Positions 1-11,760 of a stretch of 64,000 nucleotides of DNA are shown here, one piece after another; positions within the stretch are counted from its first letter, which is position 1; each line of letters opens with the position of its first letter. The stretch comes from Methylobacterium brachiatum. Lineage in GTDB: Bacteria > Pseudomonadota > Alphaproteobacteria > Rhizobiales > Beijerinckiaceae. Below the pieces are notes generated by a model. It did no database searches. It was not told the DNA's origin and worked only from the letters and a program-made list of their open reading frames with translations. Made by a program: the position numbers and the translations under genes. The stretch covers positions 372,001 through 436,000 of the forward strand of contig NZ_JAJALK010000002.1 in the NCBI RefSeq assembly GCF_020523825.1. The letters run 5' to 3'.

Positions 1-159
1 GACGAGCCCGGTAAAGCCCAGGAGCAGGTTGAAGGCGCAGGCGAACAGCCCGTAGCACATCACCTTCATCACGAAGACCGGGTAGATCAGCCCCGGCACG
101 AACGGCACGACCAGGGCGAGCCCGACCAGGACGAGAAAGATCTTGACGGTGTTCGACAT
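1..159 (-). CDS. livM: Branched-chain amino acid ABC transporter permease LivM, N-terminal part only
   Basis: Only the first 53 codons lie in the window; the gene runs off the left edge. The start ATG is at 159, nine bases after the livH stop, so it is the last visible gene of the minus-strand liv operon. The visible protein begins MSNTVKIFLVLVGLALVV and continues with a second hydrophobic stretch ending NLLLGFTGLV, the usual N-terminal membrane segments of LivM permeases. With LivH it would form the inner-membrane channel of a high-affinity ABC importer. The identification rests on position after livH and on this short N-terminus. Confidence 0.8.
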   Translation of the reverse strand, partial: MSNTVKIFLVLVGLALVVPFVPGLIYPVFVMKVMCYGLFACAFNLLLGFTGLV

Positions 160-168
160 CGGCTCCCC

Positions 169-1071
169 TCAGGCTTCGCGGCCGAACAGGCCGGCCGGGC
201 GCACCAGCAGGGCCAGCGCCATGATGACGAACACCACCACGGTGGAGGCCTCGGGGTAGACCACCTTGGTCAGCCCCTCGATCAGCCCGAGGGCGAGGCC
301 GGTCATCATCGCGCCGAGGATCGAGCCGAGCCCGCCGATCACCACCACGGCGAAGACGATGTTGAGCAGGTTGCCGCCCATCAGCGGCGTCACCTGCATG
401 ATCGGGGCGGCCAGCACCCCGGCGATGCCGGCGAGCGCCACGCCGAACCCGTAGGTGAGGGTGATCATCACCGGCACGTTGATGCCGAAGGCCTGGAGCA
501 GGCGCGGGTTCTCGGTGCCGGCGCGCAGATAGGCGCCGAGCTTGGTCCGCTCGAACAGGTACCAGGTGCCGAAGCAGATCAGCAGCGAGGCCACGACCAC
601 GAAGACGCGGTATTTCGGCAGCAGCATGAAGCCGACATCGACCGGCCCCTGCAGGATCTCCGGCGGCTCGTAGCCCTGGCCGGAGACGCCGAACGCGTAG
701 CGGAACGCCCCCTCCATCACCAGAGCCACCCCGAAGGTCAGGAGCAGGCCGTAGAGGTGGTCGAGATGGTAGAGCCGGCGCAGCAGCGTGCGCTCGATGA
801 CCATGCCGAACAGGGCGACGCAGAGCGGCGCCAGCACCAGCGCGACCCAGAAATTGATCTGGAAGTCGGGATAGCCGAGCCAGGGCCCGATCTGGGTCAG
901 CCCGATCCAGGCCAGGAAGGCGGCCATCATGAACTGCGCCCCGTGGGTGAAGTTGATGATGTTGAGCAGCCCGAAGATGATCGCGAGCCCCATGCTCAGC
1001 AGGGCGTAGAAGCAGCCGCCGATCAGGCCGATGGTGAGCTGGGCCAGGAAGGCCTGGAGGGTGATGTCCAT
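169..1071 (-). CDS. livH: Branched-chain amino acid ABC transporter permease LivH
   Basis: This 300-residue integral membrane protein is one of the two channel subunits of a HAAT-family ABC importer. The N-terminal run GGCFYALLSMGLAIIFGLLN followed by NFTHGAQFMMAAF is the LivH family hallmark, and several further hydrophobic segments follow to the C-terminus. The start at 1071 (MDITLQAFLAQL) is chosen because family proteins begin there; an upstream in-frame start at 1128 would add 19 unconserved residues. It lies between the substrate-binding protein gene upstream and livM downstream on the same strand. Substrate could be leucine-type amino acids or another small amide or acid; the sequence does not decide this. 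Confidence 0.93.
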   Translation of the reverse strand: MDITLQAFLAQLTIGLIGGCFYALLSMGLAIIFGLLNIINFTHGAQFMMAAFLAWIGLTQIGPWLGYPDFQINFWVALVLAPLCVALFGMVIERTLLRRLYHLDHLYGLLLTFGVALVMEGAFRYAFGVSGQGYEPPEILQGPVDVGFMLLPKYRVFVVVASLLICFGTWYLFERTKLGAYLRAGTENPRLLQAFGINVPVMITLTYGFGVALAGIAGVLAAPIMQVTPLMGGNLLNIVFAVVVIGGLGSILGAMMTGLALGLIEGLTKVVYPEASTVVVFVIMALALLVRPAGLFGREA

Positions 1072-1180
1072 CGCGGGGTCACCGGCGGGTTGGAGGGGTC
1101 GGACGGTCTTTTCGGGGCTGCGCCACAAGGGCTACGGCTCCACAGGGTCGAGGCACCGTCGCTCTTGCAGGGCTCGACGT

Positions 1181-1294
1181 GCCCCCTCTCCTGAGCGGGA
1201 GAGGGTTGGGGTGAGGGGCCAAGCCTGTCCGGAGAGGTCGCATCCCTCACCCGGCTCTCTGCGAGAGCAGACCTCTCCCGCACGGGAGAGGGGA
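1181..1294. repeat. REP-like inverted repeat between livK-type gene and livH
   Basis: Two arms rich in CCCTCTCC and GGGAGAGG face each other: the left arm around 1181-1217 reads CCCTCTCCTGAGCGGGAGAG then GGTTGGGGTGAGGG, and the right arm around 1243-1294 reads CCCTCACCCGG and later CTCTCCCGCACGGGAGAGG. Each arm can fold on itself and the pair can also fold together. The layout matches dispersed extragenic palindromes common in GC-rich proteobacteria. It sits inside the liv operon, where such hairpins can protect upstream mRNA or attenuate downstream expression; that effect is inference. Confidence 0.6.
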
Positions 1295-1338
1295 CGCCCC
1301 ATCCCGAAGGCCGGTGCGCGCCCTTGCGCGGCAGCGTT

Positions 1339-2559
1339 TCACCCCTTGGCGTTGAGCGGGCAGGCATCGGACGGCTTCGGGAACACCTCGTCGCCGCTCA
1401 GGACCGCCCGGACATTGTAGAAGTCCCAGTCGCGCTTGGATTCCGACGGCTTCTTCACCTGCAGGAGCAGCATGTCGTGGACGAGGGCGCCGTCGGCGCG
1501 CAGCCTGCCGTTGCGGATCACCGCGTCGTCGATGGTCATGGTGCGGAGCTTGGCCATCACGGCGCCGGCCTCGTCGGTGCCCGCCGCCTGGATCGCCTTG
1601 AGGTAGCTCAGCACCGCCGAGTAGACCGCCGCCTGGGACGCGCTCGGCATGCGCTTCATCTTGGCGAAGTATTTCTCCGCGAAGGCGCGCGAGCGGTCGT
1701 CGTAATCCCAGTAGAAGGCTTCCGTGAGGTACATGTCCTGGGCCTTGGCCAGCCCGAGGCTCTTCACGTCGGTGATGTAGGTCAGCAGCGGGGCGATCAC
1801 CTGCTTGTCGCTGCGCCCGATGCCGTACTCGGCGGCCTGCTTGACGGCGTTGACCGTGTCGCTGCCGGCATTGGCGAGCGCGATCACCTGCGCGCCGCTC
1901 CCCTGGGCCTTCAGCATGAAGGAGGAGAAGTCGCCGCCCGGGAAGGGGTGGCGCGAGACGCCCAGAACCTTGCCGCCCTCGGCCTCCACCACCGCGGAGG
2001 CGTCCTTCTCCAGGGAATGGCCGAATGTGTAATCGGCGGTCACGAAGTACCAGGTCTTGCGGCCGGTCTTCAGCAGCGCCTTGGCGGTGCCGGCCGCGAG
2101 CGCGTAGGTGTTGACCATCCACTGCGCGTTGAGCGGCGAGCACTTCTCGTTGATCGCCGCCATGGCGACCCCGGCCGAGAGCATCGTCACCCGGTTCTTC
2201 TGCTTGGCGATCTCCATCACGGCGAGCGCCGTCGAGGAGGTCGGGAAGTCGGCGATCATGTCGACCTTGCCCTGGTCGAACCATTCCCGGGCGAGGTTGG
2301 CGGCGATGTCGGGCTTGTTCTGGTGGTCGGCCGCGATGAGCTCGACCGGGGCGTTCAGCACCTTGCCGCCCATCTCGTCGATGGCGATCTGCGCCGCCAC
2401 GGCCGAGCCGCGCCCGGTGAAATCGGAATAGATCCCCGACAGGTCGTTGAGGATGCCGATCTTGACGACGCCGTCGCTGACCGCCTCGGCGGCAAGCGCC
2501 GGCAGGGCGGCCGACGCGAGCGACGCGCCGAGCACGCAACCGATGAACCGTGACCGCAT
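1339..2559 (-). CDS. Periplasmic amino-acid-type substrate-binding protein (LivK family)
   Basis: The 406-residue product starts with a classic Sec signal peptide (MRSRFIGCVLGASLASAALP then ALAAEA) and continues with the type 1 periplasmic binding fold: VKIGILNDLSGIYSDFTGRG near the N-terminus, then ELIAADHQNKPDIAANLAR. It would capture the ligand in the periplasm and deliver it to LivH/LivM. Start ATG at 2559 follows an AGGAGG box by seven bases; a longer frame upstream to 2643 lacks a signal peptide at its N-terminus. The gene lies after livF in the order livG, livF, binding protein, livH, livM. Family members bind branched-chain amino acids but also urea, amides or aromatic acids, so the ligand is open. 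Confidence 0.9.
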   Translation of the reverse strand: MRSRFIGCVLGASLASAALPALAAEAVSDGVVKIGILNDLSGIYSDFTGRGSAVAAQIAIDEMGGKVLNAPVELIAADHQNKPDIAANLAREWFDQGKVDMIADFPTSSTALAVMEIAKQKNRVTMLSAGVAMAAINEKCSPLNAQWMVNTYALAAGTAKALLKTGRKTWYFVTADYTFGHSLEKDASAVVEAEGGKVLGVSRHPFPGGDFSSFMLKAQGSGAQVIALANAGSDTVNAVKQAAEYGIGRSDKQVIAPLLTYITDVKSLGLAKAQDMYLTEAFYWDYDDRSRAFAEKYFAKMKRMPSASQAAVYSAVLSYLKAIQAAGTDEAGAVMAKLRTMTIDDAVIRNGRLRADGALVHDMLLLQVKKPSESKRDWDFYNVRAVLSGDEVFPKPSDACPLNAKG

Positions 2560-2659
2560 GTTCCCGCCTCCTGTTCGTCCCGCCAATTCTTCCCCGCCGG
2601 GGGTTTGACTGTGCATCGTCTTGGTCCGAAAGCCCGCAGCCACCTTTCGGGACGATGCT

Positions 2660-3385
2660 CTAGACGCCGAGCAGGCGCCCGACCTCGGCCTCCCTGGCCG
2701 CCACCTCGCCCGCCGGGATCTCGGCCGCGACGCGGCCGTTCTCGATCACGTAATGGCGGTCGGCGAGGTGGCGGGCGAAGTGGAAGTTCTGCTCCACCAG
2801 CACGATGGTGAAGCCGCGGCTCTTGAGCAGGGCCACCGCCCGCCCGAGCGCCTCGACGATGACCGGGGCCAGCCCCTCGGTGATCTCGTCGAGCAGCAGG
2901 ATGCGGGCGCCCGTGGTCAGGATGCGGCCGAGCGCCAGCATCTGCTGCTCGCCCCCCGAGAGCCGGCCGCCGCCGCTCTCGGCCCGCTCGGCGAGGTTCG
3001 GGAACATCGCCAGCACCTCGGCCACCGACATCCCGTCGGGCCCGAGGCGGGGCAGGAGGGTGAGGTTCTCCTGCGTCGTGAGCGAGCGGTAGATGCCGCG
3101 CTCCTCCGGGCAGTAGCCGAGGCCGAGCCGGGCGATCCGGTGCGTGCTGAGCCGGATCGTCTCCTGCCCGCGCACCCGCACCGAGCCGGCGCGGCGGTCG
3201 GTCAGGCCGAGGATCGCCTTGAGGGTGGTGCTGCGCCCGGCGCCGTTGCGCCCGAGCAGGGTCACGCACTCGCCCTCGCGCACGGTGAGGTCGATCCCGT
3301 GCAGGACGTGGCTCTCGTCGTACCAGGCTTCGAGCCCGCTTATCTCCAGGGCGGCGGCGGATCCGGGCACGTCCATCTCAGGCAT
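2660..3385 (-). CDS. livF: ABC transporter ATP-binding protein LivF
   Basis: This 241-residue nucleotide-binding subunit has the Walker A loop GRNGAGRSTTLKAI (residues 45-58), the signature LSGGEQQMLALGR and the Walker B ILLLDEITEGLAP. The Walker A lysine is an arginine here (Arg51, codon CGC); arginine variants occur in some LivF proteins, so it need not be inactive. The gene overlaps the end of livG by 8 bases and precedes the binding-protein gene by 100 bases. LivF pairs with LivG on the cytoplasmic face of LivH/LivM to power uptake. Confidence 0.93.
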   Translation of the reverse strand: MPEMDVPGSAAALEISGLEAWYDESHVLHGIDLTVREGECVTLLGRNGAGRSTTLKAILGLTDRRAGSVRVRGQETIRLSTHRIARLGLGYCPEERGIYRSLTTQENLTLLPRLGPDGMSVAEVLAMFPNLAERAESGGGRLSGGEQQMLALGRILTTGARILLLDEITEGLAPVIVEALGRAVALLKSRGFTIVLVEQNFHFARHLADRHYVIENGRVAAEIPAGEVAAREAEVGRLLGV

Positions 3386-4130
3386 GCCCGCCCCCGAGAT
3401 AGGCCGCCTTCACCCCGGGATCGGCGGAGACCTCGTCGTAGCGGCCCTGGGCCAGGATCTCGCCGCGCTGGAGCACGGTGATCGCGTCGCAGAGGTCGGC
3501 TACCACCGACATGTTGTGCTCGACCATCAGGATGGTGCGGCCCACGGCGATCCGCCGGATCAGGCGCTTGATCCGGTCGACATCGTCGATGGCCATGCCC
3601 TGGGTCGGCTCGTCGAGGAGCAGCAGGGGCGGATCCAGCGCCAGCGTCGTGGCGATCTCCAGGGTGCGCTTGCGCCCGTAGGACAGGTCGGCGGCATTCG
3701 CCTCGGCGTAGTCGGCGAGCCCCACATCGGACAGGAGCGCCATGGCCTCGTCGTCCAGCACCGACAGCGACCGGATCGAGCGCCAGAACGCGTATTGCGT
3801 CCCGAGGCGCCGCTGCAGCGCGACCCGGACATTGTCGCGCACGCTCATGTGCGGGAAGGTCGCCGAGATCTGGAACGAGCGCACGATCCCCCGCCGGGCG
3901 ATCGCCGCCGCGCTGTCGTGGGTGATGTCGGCGCCCTCGTAGAGGATGCGCCCGCCGGTCGGCGTGTGGACCTTCGTCAGCAGGTTGAAGAACGTGGTCT
4001 TGCCGGCGCCGTTCGGGCCGATGAGCGCGTGAATTGCATGGCGCCGGACTGCGAAGTCGACGTTGCGCACGGCCGTGAAGCCTCCGAACGCCTTGGTCAG
4101 CCCCTCTGTCACCAATGCATGCTCGGCCAC
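3378..4130 (-). CDS. livG: ABC transporter ATP-binding protein LivG
   Basis: The 250-residue product carries a canonical Walker A loop GPNGAGKTTFFNLLT (Lys44), the LivG-type signature LSYGRKRTLEIA and Walker B LLLLDEPTQGM. It is the first gene of the minus-strand liv operon and would form the ATPase heterodimer with LivF, with this subunit supplying the intact P-loop lysine. The C-terminal segment QRGEILAQGRYDEVSADP followed by VKAAYLGG is typical of LivG. The operon promoter should lie between 4131 and 4217, where a dyad resembling a GntR-family operator is found. Confidence 0.95.
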   Translation of the reverse strand: MAEHALVTEGLTKAFGGFTAVRNVDFAVRRHAIHALIGPNGAGKTTFFNLLTKVHTPTGGRILYEGADITHDSAAAIARRGIVRSFQISATFPHMSVRDNVRVALQRRLGTQYAFWRSIRSLSVLDDEAMALLSDVGLADYAEANAADLSYGRKRTLEIATTLALDPPLLLLDEPTQGMAIDDVDRIKRLIRRIAVGRTILMVEHNMSVVADLCDAITVLQRGEILAQGRYDEVSADPGVKAAYLGGGHA

Positions 4131-4155
4131 GGCGCCCTCACCGGTTCATGTTTGT

Positions 4156-4171
4156 AGATTGTATAAAATCT
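4156..4171. promoter_or_regulatory. Dyad operator, probably for the adjacent GntR-family regulator
   Basis: The sequence AGATT-GTATAA-AATCT has five-base perfect arms around an AT-rich core in an otherwise GC-rich region. It lies 26-41 bases upstream of the livG start and just past the end of the gntR gene. FCD-type GntR regulators commonly bind short dyads with a TATA-like centre. A related half-site (AGATTTTATC, 4931-4940) precedes the gntR start itself, which supports control of both livG and the regulator by this protein. Confidence 0.55.
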
Positions 4172-4217
4172 GCAGGCACGTCAAGGCCCTCGTTTCGAGG
4201 CGTCTGAAGGGTGTCGC

Positions 4218-4910
4218 TCACCCGGCATGAGCCTGCCGATAGATCGCCACGAGCGAGACGGCGGCGTGCGCGATATGGGCCTGCAAGAGTGCGGCCGCCT
4301 CGTTGATTCGGCCGACCTCGCAGAGTGCCACGATCTGCGTGTGCTCGTGGTCGGCGCGCGCGGTATCCCCCGAGGCCGAGAGCTGCAGCCGGGTCGGGCG
4401 ATCGCAATCCTGGAGCAGGCTAGAGACGATGCTCAAGGAGCGGGGGCGGTCGGCGTAGCGCAGGAGATCCAGGTGGAAGCTCCGGTTCAGCTCGCCCCAT
4501 CGCTCGACCTGGCCGGCCTCGAGCGCCGCGCCGTACTCATCGGTCAGGCTGCGCAGCCGCCGGTAATCCGCCGCCGCGAATCGGCGGGCGGAGAGCGCCA
4601 GCAGCGGCGGCTCGAGCTGCTCGCGCAGGCGGAAGATGTCTTCGACCTCCTCCACGGACAGGCCGGTGACCACGGCCCCGCGATGCGGGACGATCTTGAC
4701 GAGGCCCTGGGCCTCCAGCTGCAGCAGCGCCTCCCGGACCGGGATGCGGCTGATGCCGAACTCCTCCGCAAGCGCATCCTGGCGCAGCTGGATCCCGGGC
4801 GCGAACTCGCCGTTCAGGATGCGCTGACGGAGCGATTCGGTGACGGCCGCCGAGACCGTCTTGTGACGCAGGCGATCGGGGGCGGGCGGCGGAGCAGCCG
4901 AAGCGGACAT
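4218..4910 (-). CDS. GntR-family transcriptional regulator with FCD-type domain
   Basis: The 230-residue protein has an N-terminal winged helix (RQRILNGEFAPGIQLRQDAL then AEEFGISRIPVREALLQLEA, about residues 25-65) with the GntR motif IPVREAL, followed by an all-helical FCD-like effector domain. It is likely a repressor that senses a carboxylate or amino-acid-related ligand. The start at 4910 (MSASAAPP) sits 20 bases after the AT-rich half-site AGATTTTATC; a longer frame to 5039 would run through that site. Its location just upstream of livG on the same strand suggests it controls the liv transporter. Confidence 0.9.
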   Translation of the reverse strand: MSASAAPPPAPDRLRHKTVSAAVTESLRQRILNGEFAPGIQLRQDALAEEFGISRIPVREALLQLEAQGLVKIVPHRGAVVTGLSVEEVEDIFRLREQLEPPLLALSARRFAAADYRRLRSLTDEYGAALEAGQVERWGELNRSFHLDLLRYADRPRSLSIVSSLLQDCDRPTRLQLSASGDTARADHEHTQIVALCEVGRINEAAALLQAHIAHAAVSLVAIYRQAHAG

Positions 4911-5224
4911 GGGCACCTCAGAAGGATGGTAGATTTTATCCAGAAACCCGGCGCCGGGACAAACCCTGGTGTCCGCGAGGCCTACGACCGGGCGCCTCCG
5001 GACCAGGCGGATCGCCTCGTCGGGGGGACCGGCCGCCATCGCTGGGGTGGTCGGGCGCGCATGCCCGGTTCAACCGCCACCGCCGCCGGCCCGGCCATCA
5101 CGCGCGCTGACCAGGCTCGCTCGAAGCCGTGCCGCCTTCGATCCCGTCGAGGAGGCTCTTCAGCAGATTTATCTCCCGCTCTCGACACGCCAAAGTCGCA
5201 GGCCTCATGGGACGGACGCACCCT
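4911..5224. other. Intergenic region between gntR and tetR genes
   Basis: No convincing gene is seen here. It contains the half-site AGATTTTATC at 4931-4940, immediately upstream of the gntR start, which resembles the dyad at 4156-4171 and probably marks the gntR promoter or operator. The rest is GC-rich sequence leading to the 3' end of the tetR gene. Confidence 0.5.
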
Positions 5225-5839
5225 TCAGGGGAGGGCGTGCTCGCGTTGCGCGATGCAGCCGTGCAGCACCATCCTGGTGTGAAGATCGACGATCTCGGCT
5301 TTGGATAGTCTTCCCTCGGGCTTGTACCACGTACACACCCCGGTCAGCATCGCGAGGATGCTGTAGGCGGTGATCCGCGTGTCGTGGATGTCGAACTCGC
5401 CCGTGGCGACGCCGGCATCGAGCACCGCCATCAGCTTCCCCTCATAGGCGCGCCGCATGGCCACGATCGTCGCGTAATGCGGCGCATCCAGGGAGCGCAG
5501 CTCGAAATTGGCGATGAAGACGTCCTGCTTCTTTTCGAGGTGGTAGACGATGTGATGGCGGACGAAGGTGCGAAGGCGGTCGGTGGCCGTGTCCGGCGCC
5601 GCCGCGAGGGCCGCATCGGTCTGCGCCAGCAGAGCCTCCATGTGCTCGCGGATGAGATCGAACAGGAGATCCTGTTTGGTGCGGATGTGGTTGTAGAGCG
5701 ACGACGCCTGTATCCCCACCTCGGATGCCAGGTCGCGCAGGCTCATCGCGCCGAAGCCGTGGCGATAGATGAGCTTCAACCCGGCACGCCGGATCGCCGC
5801 GGCGGTGCGCAGCCCCTTGGGTCCAGCGATGCGACTCAT
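5225..5839 (-). CDS. TetR-family transcriptional regulator, probably of the leucine-degradation operon
   Basis: This 204-residue protein has a TetR helix-turn-helix at its N-terminus: [20 protein letters not shown] then [20 protein letters not shown], about residues 17-56. The C-terminal domain is helical and would bind an effector, likely an acyl-CoA. The ATG at 5839 follows an AAAGGG box; the codon before it is TTG. It is divergent from the isovaleryl-CoA dehydrogenase gene, and two palindromes fill the 171-base gap between them. A role like that of TetR-type regulators of liu operons in other proteobacteria is inferred from this layout. Confidence 0.88.
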   Translation of the reverse strand: MSRIAGPKGLRTAAAIRRAGLKLIYRHGFGAMSLRDLASEVGIQASSLYNHIRTKQDLLFDLIREHMEALLAQTDAALAAAPDTATDRLRTFVRHHIVYHLEKKQDVFIANFELRSLDAPHYATIVAMRRAYEGKLMAVLDAGVATGEFDIHDTRITAYSILAMLTGVCTWYKPEGRLSKAEIVDLHTRMVLHGCIAQREHALP

Positions 5840-5909
5840 CAAACCCTTTCCGGCAAACCGCCCGCCACCCGGCTCGGGCCGTATAGAGGCCGGGAAGACC
5901 AGTCAAACA

Positions 5910-5929
5910 AAACGAACGGCCGATCGTTT
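5910..5929. promoter_or_regulatory. Imperfect palindrome, candidate TetR operator 1
   Basis: The 20-base element has arms AAACGA and TCGTTT flanking the core ACGGCCGA, and reads as a palindrome except for one mismatched pair. It lies 71 bases upstream of the tetR start and 81 bases upstream of the acyl-CoA dehydrogenase start. Its size and symmetry fit a TetR-family dimer site. Confidence 0.6.
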
Positions 5930-5956
5930 GTAAACCCTTGCCGAAGGGCAAAAACT

Positions 5957-5970
5957 AACGTACGTACGTT
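5957..5970. promoter_or_regulatory. Perfect 14-base palindrome, candidate TetR operator 2
   Basis: The sequence AACGTACGTACGTT is a perfect palindrome 40 bases upstream of the isovaleryl-CoA dehydrogenase start. It shares the AACG/CGTT ends with the element at 5910-5929 and lies on the dehydrogenase side of the divergent promoter region. Binding by the neighbouring TetR protein would repress the catabolic operon; this is inferred from position and symmetry. Confidence 0.6.
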
Positions 5971-6010
5971 TGCAACGAGGGCACGCAGCCGGCCCCGCGG
6001 GAGGACGCTC

Positions 6011-7180
6011 ATGCTGAACGGCCTGAAGGGCTTCGATTTCGGCCTCGGCGAGACGGCCGACGCCCTGCGCGCCGAGGTCGCCCGGTTCGCATCCGTCGAG
6101 ATCGCACCGCGGGCCGCCGAGATCGACCGGTGCAACGACTTCCCCGCCGATCTCTGGCGCAAGTTCGGGGATCTCGGCGTGCTCGGGGTCACCGTTGGCG
6201 AGGAATATGGCGGCGCCGGCATGGGCTACCTCGATCACGTGGTGATCATGGAGGAGATCAGCCGAGCCTCGGCCTCCGTGGGCCTCTCCTACGGCGCGCA
6301 CTCGAACCTGTGCGTCAACCAGATCCACCGCAACGGCACCGAAGACCAGAAGCGCCGATACCTGCCGAAGCTCGTCTCGGGCGCGCATGTCGGCGCCCTG
6401 GCTATGTCGGAGCCGGGCTCGGGCTCGGACGTGGTGTCCATGCGCCTGCGCGCGGACAAGCGCGGTGACCGCTACGTCCTCAACGGCACCAAGATGTGGA
6501 TCACCAATGGTCCCGACGCGGATGTCCTCGTCGTCTACGCCAAGACGGATGCCGAAGCAGGGCCGCGCGGGATCACCGCCTTCCTGATCGAGAAGACGTT
6601 TCCGGGCTTCTCCACCGCCCAGAAGCTCGACAAGCTCGGCATGCGCGGCTCCAATACCTGCGAGCTGGTATTTCAGAACTGCGAAGTCCCGGAGGAGAAC
6701 GTGCTCGGGCAGGTCGGGCGCGGCGTCAACGTGCTGATGAGCGGGCTCGACTACGAGCGGGCCGTGCTCGCGGCCGGCCCCCTCGGCATCATGCAGGCCT
6801 GCCTGGATGTCGTGCTGCCGTACATCCACGAGCGCAAGCAGTTCGGCCAGCCCATCGGCACGTTCCAGCTGATGCAGGGCAAGATCGCCGACATGTACAC
6901 GACCGCCAATGCGGCGCGGGCCTATGTCTACGCCGTCGCGAAAGCCTGCGACCGGGGCCAGACGACCCGCAAGGACGCGGCCGGAGCGATCCTCTTCGCC
7001 GCCGAGAAGGCGACCTGGATGGCGCTCGAGGCGATCCAGGCGCTCGGCGGCAACGGCTACATCAACGATTACCCGACGGGACGGCTGCTGCGCGACGCCA
7101 AGCTCTACGAGATCGGCGCCGGCACCAGCGAGATCCGCCGCATGCTGATCGGTCGCGAGCTGTTCAACGAGACCGCCTGA
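6011..7180 (+). CDS. liuA: Isovaleryl-CoA dehydrogenase
   Basis: The 389-residue flavoprotein oxidises isovaleryl-CoA to 3-methylcrotonyl-CoA in leucine breakdown, passing electrons to ETF. It shows the acyl-CoA dehydrogenase hallmarks [14 protein letters not shown] and the C-terminal [20 protein letters not shown]. The catalytic glutamate lies in [12 protein letters not shown] (Glu249), the internal position used by isovaleryl-CoA dehydrogenases rather than the C-terminal one of most family members. The start at 6011 ([14 protein letters not shown]) is chosen because an upstream frame crosses the operator region. It is the first gene of the liu operon, next to both subunits of methylcrotonyl-CoA carboxylase. 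Confidence 0.95.
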   Translation: MLNGLKGFDFGLGETADALRAEVARFASVEIAPRAAEIDRCNDFPADLWRKFGDLGVLGVTVGEEYGGAGMGYLDHVVIMEEISRASASVGLSYGAHSNLCVNQIHRNGTEDQKRRYLPKLVSGAHVGALAMSEPGSGSDVVSMRLRADKRGDRYVLNGTKMWITNGPDADVLVVYAKTDAEAGPRGITAFLIEKTFPGFSTAQKLDKLGMRGSNTCELVFQNCEVPEENVLGQVGRGVNVLMSGLDYERAVLAAGPLGIMQACLDVVLPYIHERKQFGQPIGTFQLMQGKIADMYTTANAARAYVYAVAKACDRGQTTRKDAAGAILFAAEKATWMALEAIQALGGNGYINDYPTGRLLRDAKLYEIGAGTSEIRRMLIGRELFNETA

Positions 7181-7313
7181 CCGAACCCCGGGCTTCGACG
7201 TCCCGCGCCGTTCCGGCTCGACCGTCGAAGGTCAGGGTTTCAAACGGTGATCGACCGTTCGCGGGTGCGGGGCGGTGCCCCGCGGGAGCGCGCACCTCTG
7301 AGGTGTAAGGGAC

Positions 7314-8921
<1,608 letters not shown>

Positions 8922-8929
8922 GCGCGACG

Positions 8930-9718
8930 ATGACCGAGACCATCCTGGAGACGGTGGATGCACGCGGCGTCGCCACCCTGACCCTCAATCGCCCGGATCG
9001 GCACAACGCCTTCGACGACGCCCTGATCGCGGATCTCACCGCGGCCCTGCGCCGCCTGGGCGACGAGCCCGGGATCCGGGCCGTGGTCCTGGCGAGCCGC
9101 GGCCGCAGCTTCTCCGCCGGGGCCGACCTCGACTGGATGCGCCGGATCGCCCGCCAGTCTCCCGACGCCAACCGCGCCGACGCGGCCGGGCTCGCGCGCC
9201 TGATGCACACGCTGGACCGGCTGCCCAAGCCGACCCTGGCCCTGGTGCAGGGCGCGGCCTACGGGGGCGGCGTCGGCCTGGTCGCGTGCTGCGACGTGGC
9301 GATCGCCTCAGAGCGGGCGAGCTTCTGCCTCAGCGAGGTGAAGCTCGGCCTGACCCCGGCGACCATCAGCCCCTACGTGGTGAACGCCATCGGCCCGCGC
9401 TGGGCCCGCCGCCTGTTCCAGACCGCCGAACTCGTCCCGGCCGCGCGGGCGCGGGAGATCGGTCTCGTGCACGAGGTGGTCGCCGAGGAGGAGCTGACGG
9501 CGGCGGGCGCGGCCGTGCTCCAGGCCGCCCTGCAGGGTGCGCCCGGGGCTCAGGCGGACGCCAAGGATCTCGTCTTCCTCTGCGAGGGCCGGCCGATCGA
9601 CGCCGATCTCATGGGCGAGACCGGGCGGCGCATCGCGCTGCGCCGCGCCTCGGCCGAAGGGCAGGAGGGTATCGCGGCCTTTCTCGAGAAGCGCCCGCCG
9701 GCCTGGCGGCAGGCTTGA
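8930..9718 (+). CDS. liuC: Methylglutaconyl-CoA hydratase (crotonase family)
   Basis: This 262-residue crotonase-family protein would hydrate 3-methylglutaconyl-CoA to HMG-CoA. Family features are SFSAGADLDWMRRIA, VQGAAYGGGVGLVACCDVAI and FCLSEVKLGLTPATIS, which form the CoA pocket, oxyanion hole and catalytic region. The ATG at 8930 is 8 bases past the liuB stop; an in-frame GTG at 8918 overlaps that stop and is a possible earlier start. Its position between the two carboxylase subunit genes is the standard liu order, which is what separates it from other enoyl-CoA hydratases. Confidence 0.92.
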   Translation: MTETILETVDARGVATLTLNRPDRHNAFDDALIADLTAALRRLGDEPGIRAVVLASRGRSFSAGADLDWMRRIARQSPDANRADAAGLARLMHTLDRLPKPTLALVQGAAYGGGVGLVACCDVAIASERASFCLSEVKLGLTPATISPYVVNAIGPRWARRLFQTAELVPAARAREIGLVHEVVAEEELTAAGAAVLQAALQGAPGAQADAKDLVFLCEGRPIDADLMGETGRRIALRRASAEGQEGIAAFLEKRPPAWRQA

Positions 9719-9729
9719 GGAGCCGCACG

Positions 9730-11756
<2,027 letters not shown>

Positions 11757-11760
<4 letters not shown>

